Shown here in pieces: positions 1-9,511 of a stretch of 64,000 bases of DNA. A program made the position numbers and the translations under genes. Origin of the DNA: Calothrix sp. HK-06 (GTDB taxonomy: Bacteria; Cyanobacteriota; Cyanobacteriia; Cyanobacteriales; Nostocaceae). The first letter of the stretch is position 1. Each line of letters starts with the position of its first letter. Under the pieces are notes generated by a model. It saw only the letters and a list, made by a program, of their open reading frames with translations, searched no databases and was not told the origin of the DNA. Location: contig NZ_MRCD01000040.1 in NCBI RefSeq assembly GCF_001904745.1, forward strand, positions 1-64,000. Reading direction: 5' to 3'.

Positions 1-112
<112 letters not shown>

Positions 113-136
113 TTCTAGTTGAATAACCAACGCTTA

Positions 137-164
137 AGCGCTCCCTTTAGAGGGGGCGCTTTTT
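137..164 (+). terminator. Rho-independent terminator of psbA
   Basis: A 10-bp stem (AGCGCTCCCT pairing with AGGGGGCGCT, one G-U pair) with a TTAG loop is followed directly by five T residues. It lies 25 bp after the psbA stop codon. Confidence 0.9.
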
Positions 165-401
165 GCTATTTAATAAAAATATTTTTTAAATTAACCGTTT
201 AGGGTGCCTAATTTTTAAATTTTTTTATCATTCTCTTAATTATTTATACAGTAAGCTAGTTGTTGGTTCTAAAAATTTATACTTATATTGAATAACTATG
301 TATACTAAGTATATTTTATTACTATTAATTTATTCTCAGTGCAAAGCGAATCTGACATGGGTATAATTACGGATTTTGATGCACCAATAAGAAGAAAGTC
401 T

Positions 402-635
402 TTAAAATCCAAACAGCTTCCTGATTTCCGTTATTGAGCGTCCAATTATTTGAGGTAAGTTTTTTAGCTCCTGCATTAAGTCTTGAGGAGCAACACCAAA
501 AACTGATAGTATAACTACAACGACAAGAATCGTAATAGCTGTACTAATAAGTGTTTTTGTTACAGTAAGTAAAGCTCTAAAGATAAAAAAAGCAATAATT
601 AATGCAGCGATTAAAATAATTATGTTGCTTGGCAT
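402..635 (-). CDS. Small membrane protein, unknown function (77 aa)
   Basis: A 77-residue protein. Residues 4-24 (SNIIILIAALIIAFFIFRALL) and about 32-48 (TAITILVVVVILSVFGV) form two strongly hydrophobic segments, followed by an amphipathic, basic tail (ELKNLPQIIGRSITEIRKLFGF). It is convergent with psbA and stands alone. The family was not recognised. The composition (two-helix hairpin with a charged tail) is typical of the many small thylakoid or plasma-membrane proteins in cyanobacteria, but no function can be assigned. Confidence 0.6.
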   Translation of the reverse strand: MPSNIIILIAALIIAFFIFRALLTVTKTLISTAITILVVVVILSVFGVAPQDLMQELKNLPQIIGRSITEIRKLFGF

Positions 636-718
636 AGTTTTACCGCAATTATAAGTTTATCTACAAAGGTTAGATTGTTAACTCAAATATTTCCATAAAA
701 TCTTTCTTTTCTCGTTAA

Positions 719-1745
719 TTAGGAAATGTAAGTAGAGCTTGCTTTACCTACAACTCCACAAAAATAGTAACATTTTATACCTTGTTCTGAAGTAGATAAA
801 AATAATTTAGTTATAGGTTTAGGGGCAGTTAGTAATACTTCACCTTTTTGATTAATTTGCAAACTCGACGCTTCCACTATTTGATTTTGCTTTACATATG
901 AATAGATTGGATAACGTAAGATATTATTATGTTTTATAGTATCCCTTGGCTGTTGCGAAACTCTATTTTCAACCCAATTAACACCCAAAGCAAGATTACT
1001 GCGCCCAAGCGAGTTGGGTAGAGGTGGTAAACCGCCACGTCCTGTGATAATAAATGAATTACCTTTATATGCTAGACAACCCTGAACAATTAAACGGCTT
1101 GCGTCTGCAACATCAACTGGTAGTTCAAGTATTCCTGATGTCGCATCAATATCGGGTTGGCTGATTTCGACGTTTCCACTTAACTGTGAACTGGCGCCTG
1201 TTGCCGTAATATCACTGTTGATGCTTGACGTATTACGAAACTGCGTACCAAAAATGCCTTGAGTTTTGATTTTGATATTTCCACCACGTCCGTCTGTTGA
1301 ATTGGCACCGATATCGCTGTTCTCAAATGCCGCTAACACACCAGTATTAATATTAATATTGCCTCCAATGACATTTTCTCTTTTGGCGTTAGTAGTAATG
1401 TTGCTACCACGACGCAATATTAAACCTTCAGTGTTCAAAGTAATAGTAGCCTGCTCTTGTTTAGGGTCGATATTTATACTTTGAGTGTCTGCTGTAAAAA
1501 TCGCTTTGTTATCTAAACGGATAGAAGGAGCGTTGGCGGTAAAGTTACCCGCGTTACCGCTACCCTGACTTCTTGCAGCAACTTTGGCCCCAGAGCGAAC
1601 CATCAATAATTGATTCAGAGGCATTAATATTTATAGGTCCACCGTTTGCTTGACCAAAAGGAGCTGCGAGAATGAAAAATCCATCCCGTGCGCTTAATTT
1701 TTGAGTGTTAATCTCAATGGCGAGCAAGACTAAGCATTGTTCCAA
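719..1745 (-). pseudogene. Decayed filamentous-haemagglutinin/S-layer-type two-partner-secretion adhesin
   Basis: The C-terminal part of a large cyanobacterial haemagglutinin-like exoprotein. The frame at 719-1624 carries beta-helix repeats (GGNININTGVLAAF, GRGGNIKIKTQGIFG) and the family's characteristic end QGCLAYKGNSFIITGRGGLPPLPN, which precedes the last stretch of such proteins. The preceding repeat (NTQKLSARDGFFI, NGGPININASESI) is in another frame at 1560-1745, so a frameshift lies near 1600-1625. The N-terminal secretion domain and most of the repeat region are missing. No partner TpsB transporter is nearby. A broken remnant rather than a functional gene. Confidence 0.75.
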
Positions 1746-1826
1746 TACAACTCATCGTTCTTGTTGGGGGGATTAATTTCCAATTTTAAGGGTCAACAAA
1801 ATGAAGATTTGGACATTAACGTATTC

Positions 1827-1991
1827 TTAGTCGCGGCGCCGAAACAGCTTCAAAATCCATCTTAATCCTTGATATGTAGATTGCGCTTGTTCTAGTTCAG
1901 ATTAAATTTGTTCTAACTTGGCTGTTTCATGCTGCAAAATAGGCGCCACCATTGCCCGCATTGGAGTTTTAAGAAATTGTGTTATGGCAGG
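1827..1991 (-). pseudogene. Remnant of a coiled-coil protein C-terminus with internal stop
   Basis: One minus-strand frame gives a plausible protein tail: PAITQFLKTPMRAMVAPILQ, then a heptad-like Glu/Gln-rich stretch, ending WILKLFRRRD and a TAA at 1827-1829. A single TAA at 1912-1914 interrupts it after AKLEQI. There is no upstream continuation. It is best read as a fragment of a decayed gene. The parent family cannot be named. Confidence 0.4.
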
Positions 1992-2131
1992 CTAATTTCG
2001 GCTATTTATGTGGTCAATTAGAGTCAGAATGCATCCTAATACCAATAAAATAAGTCGCCTGTCGCATGTTGCTCACCTAATCGTTTAATAACATATAAAC
2101 ACAGAGATACAGACATAAAATAAAATAATTA

Positions 2132-5062
2132 TCAAATCTTCTTCTGCTGAATGGGAATTTCAATGACAAATTCAGCACCTTTTCCAGGAGAGGAAATACA
2201 TTGTAAAGACCCACCGTGCCTGTCAGTAATAATTTGGTAACTGATAGATAAACCCATACCAGTGCCTTTACCCACAGGTTTAGTTGTATAAAAAGGGTCA
2301 AATAATTTTTGTCGCACTTCTTCTGATATCCCTATACCATTATCTTTAATGCGAATAATAATTTGATTCGAGGTTATGATTTGTGTCTTTATATGAATGG
2401 TCGGTTTTCGCTGCTGATTATCTTCTTGTTTATAATTCTCTTCTATAGCATCAATCGCATTTGCTAAGATATTCATAAAAACTTGGTTGAGTTGCCCCGC
2501 ATAGCATTCAACTAAAGGTAAATCGCTATATTCTTTAATTACTGTAATATTGGGTCGGTCTGGTTTGCATTTTAAGCGATGTTCTAAAATCATTAAAGTG
2601 CTATCGATACCCTCATGTATATCAGCAGCTTTTAAATCAGCTTCATCAAGACGGGAAAAGGTACGTAGAGAAGCAACAATCTCACGGATACGGTTTGCTC
2701 CAACTGTCATCGAAGAGTAAAGTCTTGGCAAGTCTTCGAGTAAAAATTCCAGGTCAATTTCAAAAGCTTCTTCTTGAATCTCTAAAATTGGTTCTGGGTA
2801 ATGAGTTTGATAAAGGTCTATTATTTTAAGCAGATTTTGAGTATATTGGTAGGCATGTTCAAGATTACCAAAAATAAAGTTAACTGGGTTATTTATTTCA
2901 TGGGCAACTCCTGCTACTAGTTGACCTAGAGAAGACATTTTTTCGCTTTGGATAAGTTGCAATTGAGTACATTTCAACTCATTTAGAGTTTGTTCGAGTT
3001 CCTTTGTTTGCTTGGTGAGTTCCGCTTCTGCTTGTTTGCGCTCTGTAATATCGGTATGAATTCCTATTAAACCGATAATTTTAGCTGCTTCATCTTTAAT
3101 TACATCTGCCTTGAGTTCAACTAATACAATAGAACCATTTTTGTGATTCATTGAAATTTCGCCACGCCATGATTCACCTATTTCAATGTTCTTAAATACC
3201 TGCATCGCATCTATTTTTGACGTGTAAATTATTGATGAATCTCCAGCAGCATTGAGCTCATCAACTGTATAACCAAACATCTCAATAAAGGCTGTATTAT
3301 GATAAACAGAATTACCTTTTGGGTCGGCAATTATTATTGCATCGCTGGCACTTTCAACGGCTTTACTAATACGTAATAATTTTTCTCGTGTTAGTTTTCG
3401 TTCAGTAATATCATTTATCATGCCTTGAAAACCAATCACATCACCGTCAGCGTTTTTGATCGGTGAAGTACTTGCTTTCATCCAACACCAAGTTCTATTT
3501 TTTGTTTTGAAGCGAAATTCTAAACCAGTTTGTTTGTTACCAGTGTTGATAATTTTATTGAAAAATTGTTGGATAGTTAATAAATCATCAAGATCAACAA
3601 AATGTGCAAACGATTTACCGATAAGTTCTTCTGGTTCATAACCTATAATGTCAGTAGCATTGGGCGATAAATAAGAGAAAATACCCTCTAGTGAATGAGA
3701 GTAAATCAAGTAGTTAGAGTTCTCTACAAAACTACGGAATTTTGCTTCACTTTCACGCAAAGCCTCCTGTGCTTGTTTTTCTAGTGTAATATCTTCATAG
3801 GAGCCAAATACCCCAATTACATCTCCCTCAAGATTACAAAGAGGAATTTTATTCTTTCTTAACCATACACAAGTACCATCTTCTTTTGGCTGCGCTTCTT
3901 CGAAGTTGATTTTTGGGAGATTCTTTTTAATCGCAAAATTATCATTAGTTCTATGGAGGTGAGCTATAGCATTTTCAAAAAGGTCAAAATCATCTTTGCC
4001 AATTATTTCATCTGGAGAAGATATTCCAACATCAAGAGCAAATTTTTGATTACAACCTAAATATTTGGAGTTTTTATCTTTCCAAAATACCCGTTGAGGT
4101 AAGGTATCAAAAACTAATTTTAAGAGCTGTTGAGATTGTTGTAACTCGACTGTGCGTTCTTCTATCCGATGCTCTAATTCTTTATTGAAATGCTCTAAAT
4201 CTAACAAAGCTTGTTGACGCTCACTTATATCAATTAACAACCCATCCCAAAGAATAGAGCCATTTGACTGCAACTCCGGTCGAGAAATTCCTCTCACCCA
4301 TTTTAATTTCCCCGTTTGGGAGAAGATGCGCCCTTGCCAATCCCAATTTTCTAATGTTTGGGCAGAAACAGCTACAGATTCTAAAAAACTACTTTTATCT
4401 TCTAGATATACTGCTTCTGTTAACAATCCTGCATTTTTTTGCGCTTCTTCTGGTTCTATGCCATAAATTTCCCGACTTCCTTCGGAAACATAAGGAAAAG
4501 ATGTTGTACCATCTGGCGCCAGACGAAATTGGTAAATCATACCAGGCACATTTGCAGCCAGCTTTTTAAAACGTGCTTCGCTGCTAATCAAGGCAGCTTC
4601 TATATTTTTGCGACTTGTAATGTCTTCGACGATTGACAAAACCCCAATAATATTTCCTTGAAAGTCAGTGAGTTTTGTATTATACCACTGACAAGTAATA
4701 ATTGTACCATCTTTCCTGAAATTCTCATTACTGCTGCGGACACCTCCCTCTTGTTTGAGTAATGCGATCATTATTTGGTTAACATACTCTTTTGCACTTC
4801 CTGGCACTATTAGTTCTACTGCATGGCGATTAAGCGCTTCTTGTTTGCTGTAACCAAAAATACTTTCTGCCGCCGGATTCCAGTCTTCCACCTCGAAAGC
4901 AGTATTCCACTGAATTATTGCTAAAGGATTACGTTCAACCAAAAAAGATAATTTATGCTGTGTTTCTTGAAGCGTTTGTTGTGCCTTCTGCAAATCTAAC
5001 GCTAGTTTGTCTTGTTGCTGCCGCCAGGTAGTCAGGTCTCCATGCTCGTATTCCGAAAACAT
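2132..5062 (-). CDS. Multi-PAS sensor histidine kinase (976 aa)
   Basis: A soluble sensor kinase. From the N-terminus there are a coiled coil and about five PAS modules, several ending in a PAC-like motif such as VIGVFGSYEDITLEK or IIGLIGIHTDITERK. A second coiled coil follows, then a HisKA domain with phospho-acceptor His721 in VAGVAHEINNP, and an HATPase with N box NQVFMNILANAIDA, G1 box DNGIGIS and FDPFYTTKPVGKGTGMGLS. No membrane segment is visible. The frame stays open further upstream to 5179, but the ATG at 5062 has a GGAG 9 bases before it, and the upstream residues look non-coding, so that start was chosen. No response regulator lies next to it. The signal sensed is unknown. Confidence 0.93.
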   Translation of the reverse strand: MFSEYEHGDLTTWRQQQDKLALDLQKAQQTLQETQHKLSFLVERNPLAIIQWNTAFEVEDWNPAAESIFGYSKQEALNRHAVELIVPGSAKEYVNQIMIALLKQEGGVRSSNENFRKDGTIITCQWYNTKLTDFQGNIIGVLSIVEDITSRKNIEAALISSEARFKKLAANVPGMIYQFRLAPDGTTSFPYVSEGSREIYGIEPEEAQKNAGLLTEAVYLEDKSSFLESVAVSAQTLENWDWQGRIFSQTGKLKWVRGISRPELQSNGSILWDGLLIDISERQQALLDLEHFNKELEHRIEERTVELQQSQQLLKLVFDTLPQRVFWKDKNSKYLGCNQKFALDVGISSPDEIIGKDDFDLFENAIAHLHRTNDNFAIKKNLPKINFEEAQPKEDGTCVWLRKNKIPLCNLEGDVIGVFGSYEDITLEKQAQEALRESEAKFRSFVENSNYLIYSHSLEGIFSYLSPNATDIIGYEPEELIGKSFAHFVDLDDLLTIQQFFNKIINTGNKQTGLEFRFKTKNRTWCWMKASTSPIKNADGDVIGFQGMINDITERKLTREKLLRISKAVESASDAIIIADPKGNSVYHNTAFIEMFGYTVDELNAAGDSSIIYTSKIDAMQVFKNIEIGESWRGEISMNHKNGSIVLVELKADVIKDEAAKIIGLIGIHTDITERKQAEAELTKQTKELEQTLNELKCTQLQLIQSEKMSSLGQLVAGVAHEINNPVNFIFGNLEHAYQYTQNLLKIIDLYQTHYPEPILEIQEEAFEIDLEFLLEDLPRLYSSMTVGANRIREIVASLRTFSRLDEADLKAADIHEGIDSTLMILEHRLKCKPDRPNITVIKEYSDLPLVECYAGQLNQVFMNILANAIDAIEENYKQEDNQQRKPTIHIKTQIITSNQIIIRIKDNGIGISEEVRQKLFDPFYTTKPVGKGTGMGLSISYQIITDRHGGSLQCISSPGKGAEFVIEIPIQQKKI

Positions 5063-5269
5063 ACCGATTAATCTCCAGTCAAAGTAAAATATAAACAAAC
5101 CAATCCAATTGTCACCAAACGATTGTGTGAGAACTTTACCCGGATTCGAGCGCGCCGAACTGTGACAGAGCGAACACAACTAAAATGAGAAGTGCGGGTA
5201 TTGCTTCTGACCTTCTTTGTATTATTGTTCCCAAATAAGTCTTTTTGTTAACATTCTTTACAATAGCCC

Positions 5270-5806
5270 TTATGTTAATCTAATAAAATTTCTAATCGTT
5301 TGCTCCCCGCGCCGCGCGTTTCCTGTTGTGAGATAATCTAAGACGGCGCCTTGAAACAAGTGCAGCAACATCAACGCCATATCCTCATCGTGTAAAAGCT
5401 GTGATAAAGCTTCTAGCCACTTTTGACTTTCAAGCTCTAAAAATTCGCGTGTTTCTATATCACCCTGTACCGCGCGCTGATTTAATTCCATCGTGAGTCT
5501 GAGTAACCCATACATTTCTGATGATGTAAAATGCTCCCACATTTGAATCAAAGCTTTTAATATATCTCCATCCTCTGTGGATTGGAATGACCATAACTTA
5601 TCACGCAGGCGCCTTTCTAAAAGACTAATTACTTGCTTCTCCAACTCTTGCTTTGAGCCAAAGTGATACACCAGCATCCGTCCACTTGTACCAATGCGCT
5701 TGGCAATGACGTTAATACTACAGTCTAAGCTGCATATTTCGATGGCAGCATTCAAACACTTTTCTAAAAGCTCTTCCTTTTTTTGAGGTTCGGGTGGTCT
5801 ACTCAT
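5270..5806 (-). CDS. TetR/AcrR-family transcriptional repressor (178 aa)
   Basis: The N-terminal 50 residues form the TetR helix-turn-helix (NVIAKRIGTSGRMLVYHFGSKQELEKQVI, where the recognition helix normally reads STLYYHF). The remainder is the all-helical ligand-binding domain. The gene is divergent from the small membrane protein at 5887. Two copies of a GTAA-N6-TTAC dyad lie in the 80 bp between the two starts, so it very likely represses itself and that neighbour. The ligand is unknown. Confidence 0.88.
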   Translation of the reverse strand: MSRPPEPQKKEELLEKCLNAAIEICSLDCSINVIAKRIGTSGRMLVYHFGSKQELEKQVISLLERRLRDKLWSFQSTEDGDILKALIQMWEHFTSSEMYGLLRLTMELNQRAVQGDIETREFLELESQKWLEALSQLLHDEDMALMLLHLFQGAVLDYLTTGNARRGEQTIRNFIRLT

Positions 5807-5817
5807 TGACAGTTAAC

Positions 5818-5858
5818 GTAACGGCTATTACACTAATTATTAACGTAACAGCTATTAC
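5818..5858. promoter_or_regulatory. Twin operator of the divergent TetR gene pair
   Basis: Two near-identical 14-bp dyads, GTAACGGCTATTAC (5818-5831) and GTAACAGCTATTAC (5845-5858), with starts 27 bp apart. Each lies in a longer repeated stretch beginning TTAACGTAAC. The arms GTAA/TTAC surround a near-palindromic centre. The position between a TetR gene and its divergent neighbour is typical of a TetR operator. Binding is inferred. Confidence 0.65.
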
Positions 5859-5886
5859 ATTAACATCGTTTAAGGAGCGAGTAATT

Positions 5887-6294
5887 ATGAGTCGCAAAGA
5901 TGGAATTATTCTTTTTTCTCTAGGCCTGATTATTTGGGCGATAGGAACATTGGTTTACCGTATCGTGGGATCATACTTTTTTGAAAGCTCTACAGTTGGC
6001 TATTGGATAAATGTAACTGTCACAGGTATTTTGTACAGTGCGATTGGTATGGGACTATTGAAGTGGCGCCGTATTGAGTCAGAATATTGGTTACATGGGG
6101 CAATGTGTCTTGCTTTGCCGGGAATGCTGGGTGAAGTGGCAGTACTTTCGACTTTTTCTGAATTAATGGTGAATATGCAACCTGAAACAGCAGGAAGATA
6201 TGGCGCCTTTTTATTTGGAGGATATTCTTGTTTAATTGGTTGCGCTTGGTTTATGTCTCGGAAAGCTAGTTCACAGCATGTTATTAGTAATTAA
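5887..6294 (+). CDS. Small four-helix membrane protein, DUF5367-like (135 aa)
   Basis: Four hydrophobic segments are visible: IILFSLGLIIWAIGTLVYRI, TVTGILYSAIGMGLLKW, GAMCLALPGMLGEVAVLS and FLFGGYSCLIGCAWFM. The ATG at 5887 has AAGGAG 9 bases upstream and starts MSRKDGIILF. The frame is open from 5794, but that would run across the operator. The size, topology and the link to a TetR repressor resemble DUF5367 proteins, though this assignment is tentative. It may act in export or stress response. It is controlled by the divergent TetR gene if the operators are real. Confidence 0.75.
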   Translation: MSRKDGIILFSLGLIIWAIGTLVYRIVGSYFFESSTVGYWINVTVTGILYSAIGMGLLKWRRIESEYWLHGAMCLALPGMLGEVAVLSTFSELMVNMQPETAGRYGAFLFGGYSCLIGCAWFMSRKASSQHVISN

Positions 6295-6310
6295 TTTACT
6301 TAAAATAAAT

Positions 6311-6427
6311 CTCCCCTAGCCCCCCGGAATTCGGGGGGGACAAGAAAGTAAATAACCCTTTTAATAAGGGGAGAAACAAGAAAGGAAACAAGTTTTAGCC
6401 GCCCGAATTCGGGGGGGTTGGGGGGAT
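6311..6427. repeat. G/C-run palindromic repeats around CCGAATTCGG
   Basis: Two copies of a C-run, GAATTC, G-run palindrome (6311-6339 and 6399-6427), the second followed by GGTTGGGGGGATT. The same kind of sequence occurs at 15684-15798 and 62331-62358. The second copy contains the last codons of the glycosyltransferase gene that reads leftward into it. Confidence 0.7.
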
Positions 6428-7900
6428 TAAATTATCTTTTAATAAGTAATGAGTCCCGGCGCCGTTTTCAAATGTTTTTGTATAATATTGACTTATTGGG
6501 TCATCAACGTAATTGCGAATCATTCTAGATTTGCAAAATAAAGCTTGTTCAGGATGATAAATTTTAAAGACTGAGAGAAACTGCTCGCGCGTTATTGTGT
6601 TTGAGTTAAGTCTAATGTGCGATAAAACAGCTACCTCTGGTGGAACACGTAAACCAGAGTAAAATGCATAAATAGGGCAATCTGTAAATATCCATTGCGT
6701 ATTTTTATTATGCTTTAAAACAACGTTTAATAATTCAACTTTTTCTTGGCTCTCTTGAATATACTTATTATTTTCTAGTGTTATGACACTTAGCTTTATT
6801 ATAACCAGAATCAACGAAAAAATTAAAAAATAAGCTGATAATCTATCTAATGAGATTTTTGATAATTTCTTACGTTTCTTAATTAAAAAATCAAATCCTA
6901 ATTTTACTCCATAGGTAGCCACCCAAGTTAACGGTATTGAAATTAACAGATAATGATGATACCAAACAGGTTTATGAGTCAAGATTAGTAAGAATGCGCT
7001 GAACAGCCAAACTACAGGAAAAGCTTTACTCCATTCGCCTTTTTTATAAATAATGATTATCGCTGGAATTGCTAATAGTATATAATCAAAATCTTGTAGC
7101 AAAAATAAAAGCGTTATTTTGACACTTTTTCCTACATCGAATGCTGTTTTGACATCTTCATCAAAATGAGAGCCAAATAGTTGCTCGTAACTTAATGAGT
7201 TGGAAATTAAGCCAATCAAGATAAAAATACATCCACAAGAAGCTAACCAAAAAATCATATCAATAAATATATGCTTTTTTGACGTTTCAAAATCTTTTTT
7301 AAAATTTATGTTAACCAATTCTAATATAATCAACGGAATTAAAAAAGCAGTAAATAATTTGATTTGCAGAGAAATGGCTAAAAAGATACCAGATATTACA
7401 ATTAAGCTCTTTGACAATTTTTGCCTGTATAGCGTTAACATATATATAGACATCATTGCCATTGCTAACGCTGGTTGACCAATCATTGCAGAAACACTAA
7501 CTCTCAAAAAATTACAAGAGATAGCTAAAAAAAAGGTGCCGATAGTTGCCGCAATATTACCTACATAAATTCGTATAGTTTGACAAAATGACCAAATAAG
7601 TATCGTTGAAGAACACAAAACTAAAATTCTTGCAGAAACTATCGACTCACCAAACCAACGAAACCAGTAAGATAAAATTATAGTTGATAACGGCGGTTGG
7701 TCATTCGATATCTGTGTATATAAATCAAATCCCTGCAAGTATAAAGATGTTTTAATTAATTCGATTCCTTCATCGCTTGTATCAAATTCAAACACTCGCC
7801 AAATCGGCATCAAGTAAATAGCGAAGATAAAAAAGATACTAGGTATAAATAGGTTAAACCATAAAAATTGTTTCCAATCAAATTTTGATACATTTTTCAT
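6395..7900 (-). CDS. Polyprenol-phosphate-sugar-type membrane glycosyltransferase, GT39/ArnT-like (501 aa)
   Basis: An integral membrane protein with about ten hydrophobic helices. The first is followed by a loop holding FDTSDEGIELIKTSLYLQG and ISNDQPPLSTIILSYWFRWFGES, the acidic and proline-rich loop that marks PMT/GT39-type glycosyltransferases using lipid-linked sugar donors. Such enzymes glycosylate proteins, lipids or cell-wall polymers on the outer side of the plasma membrane. A TTG lies at 7906; the ATG two codons later is preferred. It follows the ligase gene by 12 bp on the same strand, so the two may be cotranscribed. Its last residues (IPPTPPNSGG) are encoded by the repeat at 6395-6427, so the original stop was probably replaced. 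Confidence 0.82.
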   Translation of the reverse strand: MKNVSKFDWKQFLWFNLFIPSIFFIFAIYLMPIWRVFEFDTSDEGIELIKTSLYLQGFDLYTQISNDQPPLSTIILSYWFRWFGESIVSARILVLCSSTILIWSFCQTIRIYVGNIAATIGTFFLAISCNFLRVSVSAMIGQPALAMAMMSIYMLTLYRQKLSKSLIVISGIFLAISLQIKLFTAFLIPLIILELVNINFKKDFETSKKHIFIDMIFWLASCGCIFILIGLISNSLSYEQLFGSHFDEDVKTAFDVGKSVKITLLFLLQDFDYILLAIPAIIIIYKKGEWSKAFPVVWLFSAFLLILTHKPVWYHHYLLISIPLTWVATYGVKLGFDFLIKKRKKLSKISLDRLSAYFLIFSLILVIIKLSVITLENNKYIQESQEKVELLNVVLKHNKNTQWIFTDCPIYAFYSGLRVPPEVAVLSHIRLNSNTITREQFLSVFKIYHPEQALFCKSRMIRNYVDDPISQYYTKTFENGAGTHYLLKDNLIPPTPPNSGG

Positions 7901-7912
7901 CTTCAAATAAAC

Positions 7913-9169
7913 TCATTTATCTTCGCAAATTCCTATAAAGCGCGCGTGCCATAATTTTCCACGTTCGGTTAAACCTTGACAGCGCACTGTAATTTTAACG
8001 CTTCCAGGGTTTAGATTATGGCGCCGAGCGATTTCTTCCATATCATGTTGCGAAAACCCTGTTCCAACCGAACCCATTGGTACTAATTTACCTTTAACTT
8101 CTTGTGCGACATTGAGCGCACTAAAGGGTCTACCTGCTACAGTTGTTTTTGTACACTCGGTAATGATTAAATCTAACTCCAAGTTATATTTGGTTCGTAC
8201 CATTACATAAACGCGCGTATCTTTACCGCCAATATATTGACAGCTATTTGATACCCATATCTCACCTTCTCGACCTTCAGATTGCTGTTTATTTGCTAAA
8301 GATTCCTTCTCTGCTTGAGTTTTGGCAGTAGGGACGACTTCAAAATACTGATTGTCTAAATGCTTACCTATTTCTTCTCCAGCTTCAATACGTTCAACTT
8401 CACTTGCCGTCGTTAAATCTTTTCCAGAAAACCATAAAGCCTTGAAAATAGCGTAAGTTGGTTTTGCAACAACAGGTTGTCCGTTTTGCTCATTTACCAT
8501 TGCTGCTTGTGGTGCGGTTCGATGTTCACTACCTGTTGAAGAAAGATAGTATAACTCACCGTCAAGTACAAAAGTACCGATTTGATTAGCTAATTCAAGT
8601 AATAAATTATTAATTTCTATAGCTGGTTGTGCTTTTATGTTGGTTGAACGTGACTGATAGTAAACTTTATCTTTCGTTGCCACTACTACCAATCTGTTAC
8701 CATCGCGTTTCGGTTGTCCCCAAAAATCAGGAGAATTAATATAATATTCTCTATCTAAAGGTGCATCAACTGCCTGCATTGTTACAATGCGTCCTGGTTG
8801 TAAATGTGATGGTAACTCTTCAACTAATTTAGGCGCCGCTTCAGCAATAACTGTAGACACTGTAGTCGTAACAGTGGTTTTTGTTTTTTTTGGTACAGCA
8901 GGCGCCGCACCTGTTTCAATTTCAAAAGCTTTCTCCCAAAACCCCATTGCAACTTCCGGATATCCTTCTGACTCCGCACATATTGCAAACGCGATAACTT
9001 TGGCAATACCAATGTTGTTACCATAGTTTGCTAAATATTGAGCGGCGCCGTCAACTCCTTGTAAATGCCATGAGTTTTTCATCAAACGGTTATTCCAACG
9101 TTCGCGGATATCGCTTGGAATTTTCTTCATTGCATGACGCTTCGATTCTATATATTCGGAGATGTTCAT
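7913..9169 (-). CDS. ATP-dependent DNA/RNA ligase-family protein with novel N-terminal region (418 aa)
   Basis: The C-terminal 270 residues carry the nucleotidyltransferase motifs of ATP-dependent ligases: motif I KRDGNR with candidate adenylated Lys154, motif III FVLDGELYYL (203-205 DGE), motif IV EGEIWVS near residue 301 and motif V VMVRTKYNLELD near 323-333. An OB-fold-like end follows (VPMGSVGTGFSQHDMEEIARRH). Residues 1-85 (a helical region with WHLQGVDGAAQYLANYGNN) and an Ala/Thr/Lys linker at 86-115 are not a standard ligase N-terminus. Motif content supports nick sealing. The natural substrate, DNA or RNA, cannot be decided. A second, different ATP-dependent ligase lies at 37785-40568. 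Confidence 0.8.
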   Translation of the reverse strand: MNISEYIESKRHAMKKIPSDIRERWNNRLMKNSWHLQGVDGAAQYLANYGNNIGIAKVIAFAICAESEGYPEVAMGFWEKAFEIETGAAPAVPKKTKTTVTTTVSTVIAEAAPKLVEELPSHLQPGRIVTMQAVDAPLDREYYINSPDFWGQPKRDGNRLVVVATKDKVYYQSRSTNIKAQPAIEINNLLLELANQIGTFVLDGELYYLSSTGSEHRTAPQAAMVNEQNGQPVVAKPTYAIFKALWFSGKDLTTASEVERIEAGEEIGKHLDNQYFEVVPTAKTQAEKESLANKQQSEGREGEIWVSNSCQYIGGKDTRVYVMVRTKYNLELDLIITECTKTTVAGRPFSALNVAQEVKGKLVPMGSVGTGFSQHDMEEIARRHNLNPGSVKITVRCQGLTERGKLWHARFIGICEDK

Positions 9170-9445
9170 ATGATGGGTGTTATTAAGAGATGTTAATTAA
9201 ACAGACATCAACTAACAGCTTCAATGTTTGGTACAAAGATATTATTTAATCTAAGCTTTTACAATCGAATCGTCAAGCATTGTTGTGGTTCATTTTGCTT
9301 TAGCGTTTATTCGTTGTCAGGCGGCACGATATTACAAAAACGACATAATAACATACTGATTAAGGCATTTTTTATTTATCTAGTCATAATATATTAAAGA
9401 TTTTTAATATATTCTTTATGAACAACCCTGTCACAATCAAAAGCC

Positions 9446-9504
9446 GATGCAATCAGGCGACAAATCTTATAAATACGTTAATTTTTTTGTAGCCTGATCG
9501 CACC
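9446..9504. repeat. Imperfect inverted repeat, GGTGCGATCAGGCTAC family
   Basis: Arms GATGCAATCAGGCGAC (9446-9461) and GTAGCCTGATCGCACC (9489-9504) with a 27-bp spacer. The right arm is identical to that of the perfect copy at 46942-47003; the left arm differs at three positions. It lies 7 bp beyond the stop of the GNAT gene. The rest of 9170-9511 shows no gene. Confidence 0.7.
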
Positions 9505-9511
9505 CTATGTA

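Noticed and set aside
8787-9026. Two overlapping short frames opposite and within the ligase gene
   Set aside because: They arise from the Ala/Thr/Lys-rich linker of the ligase read in other frames.
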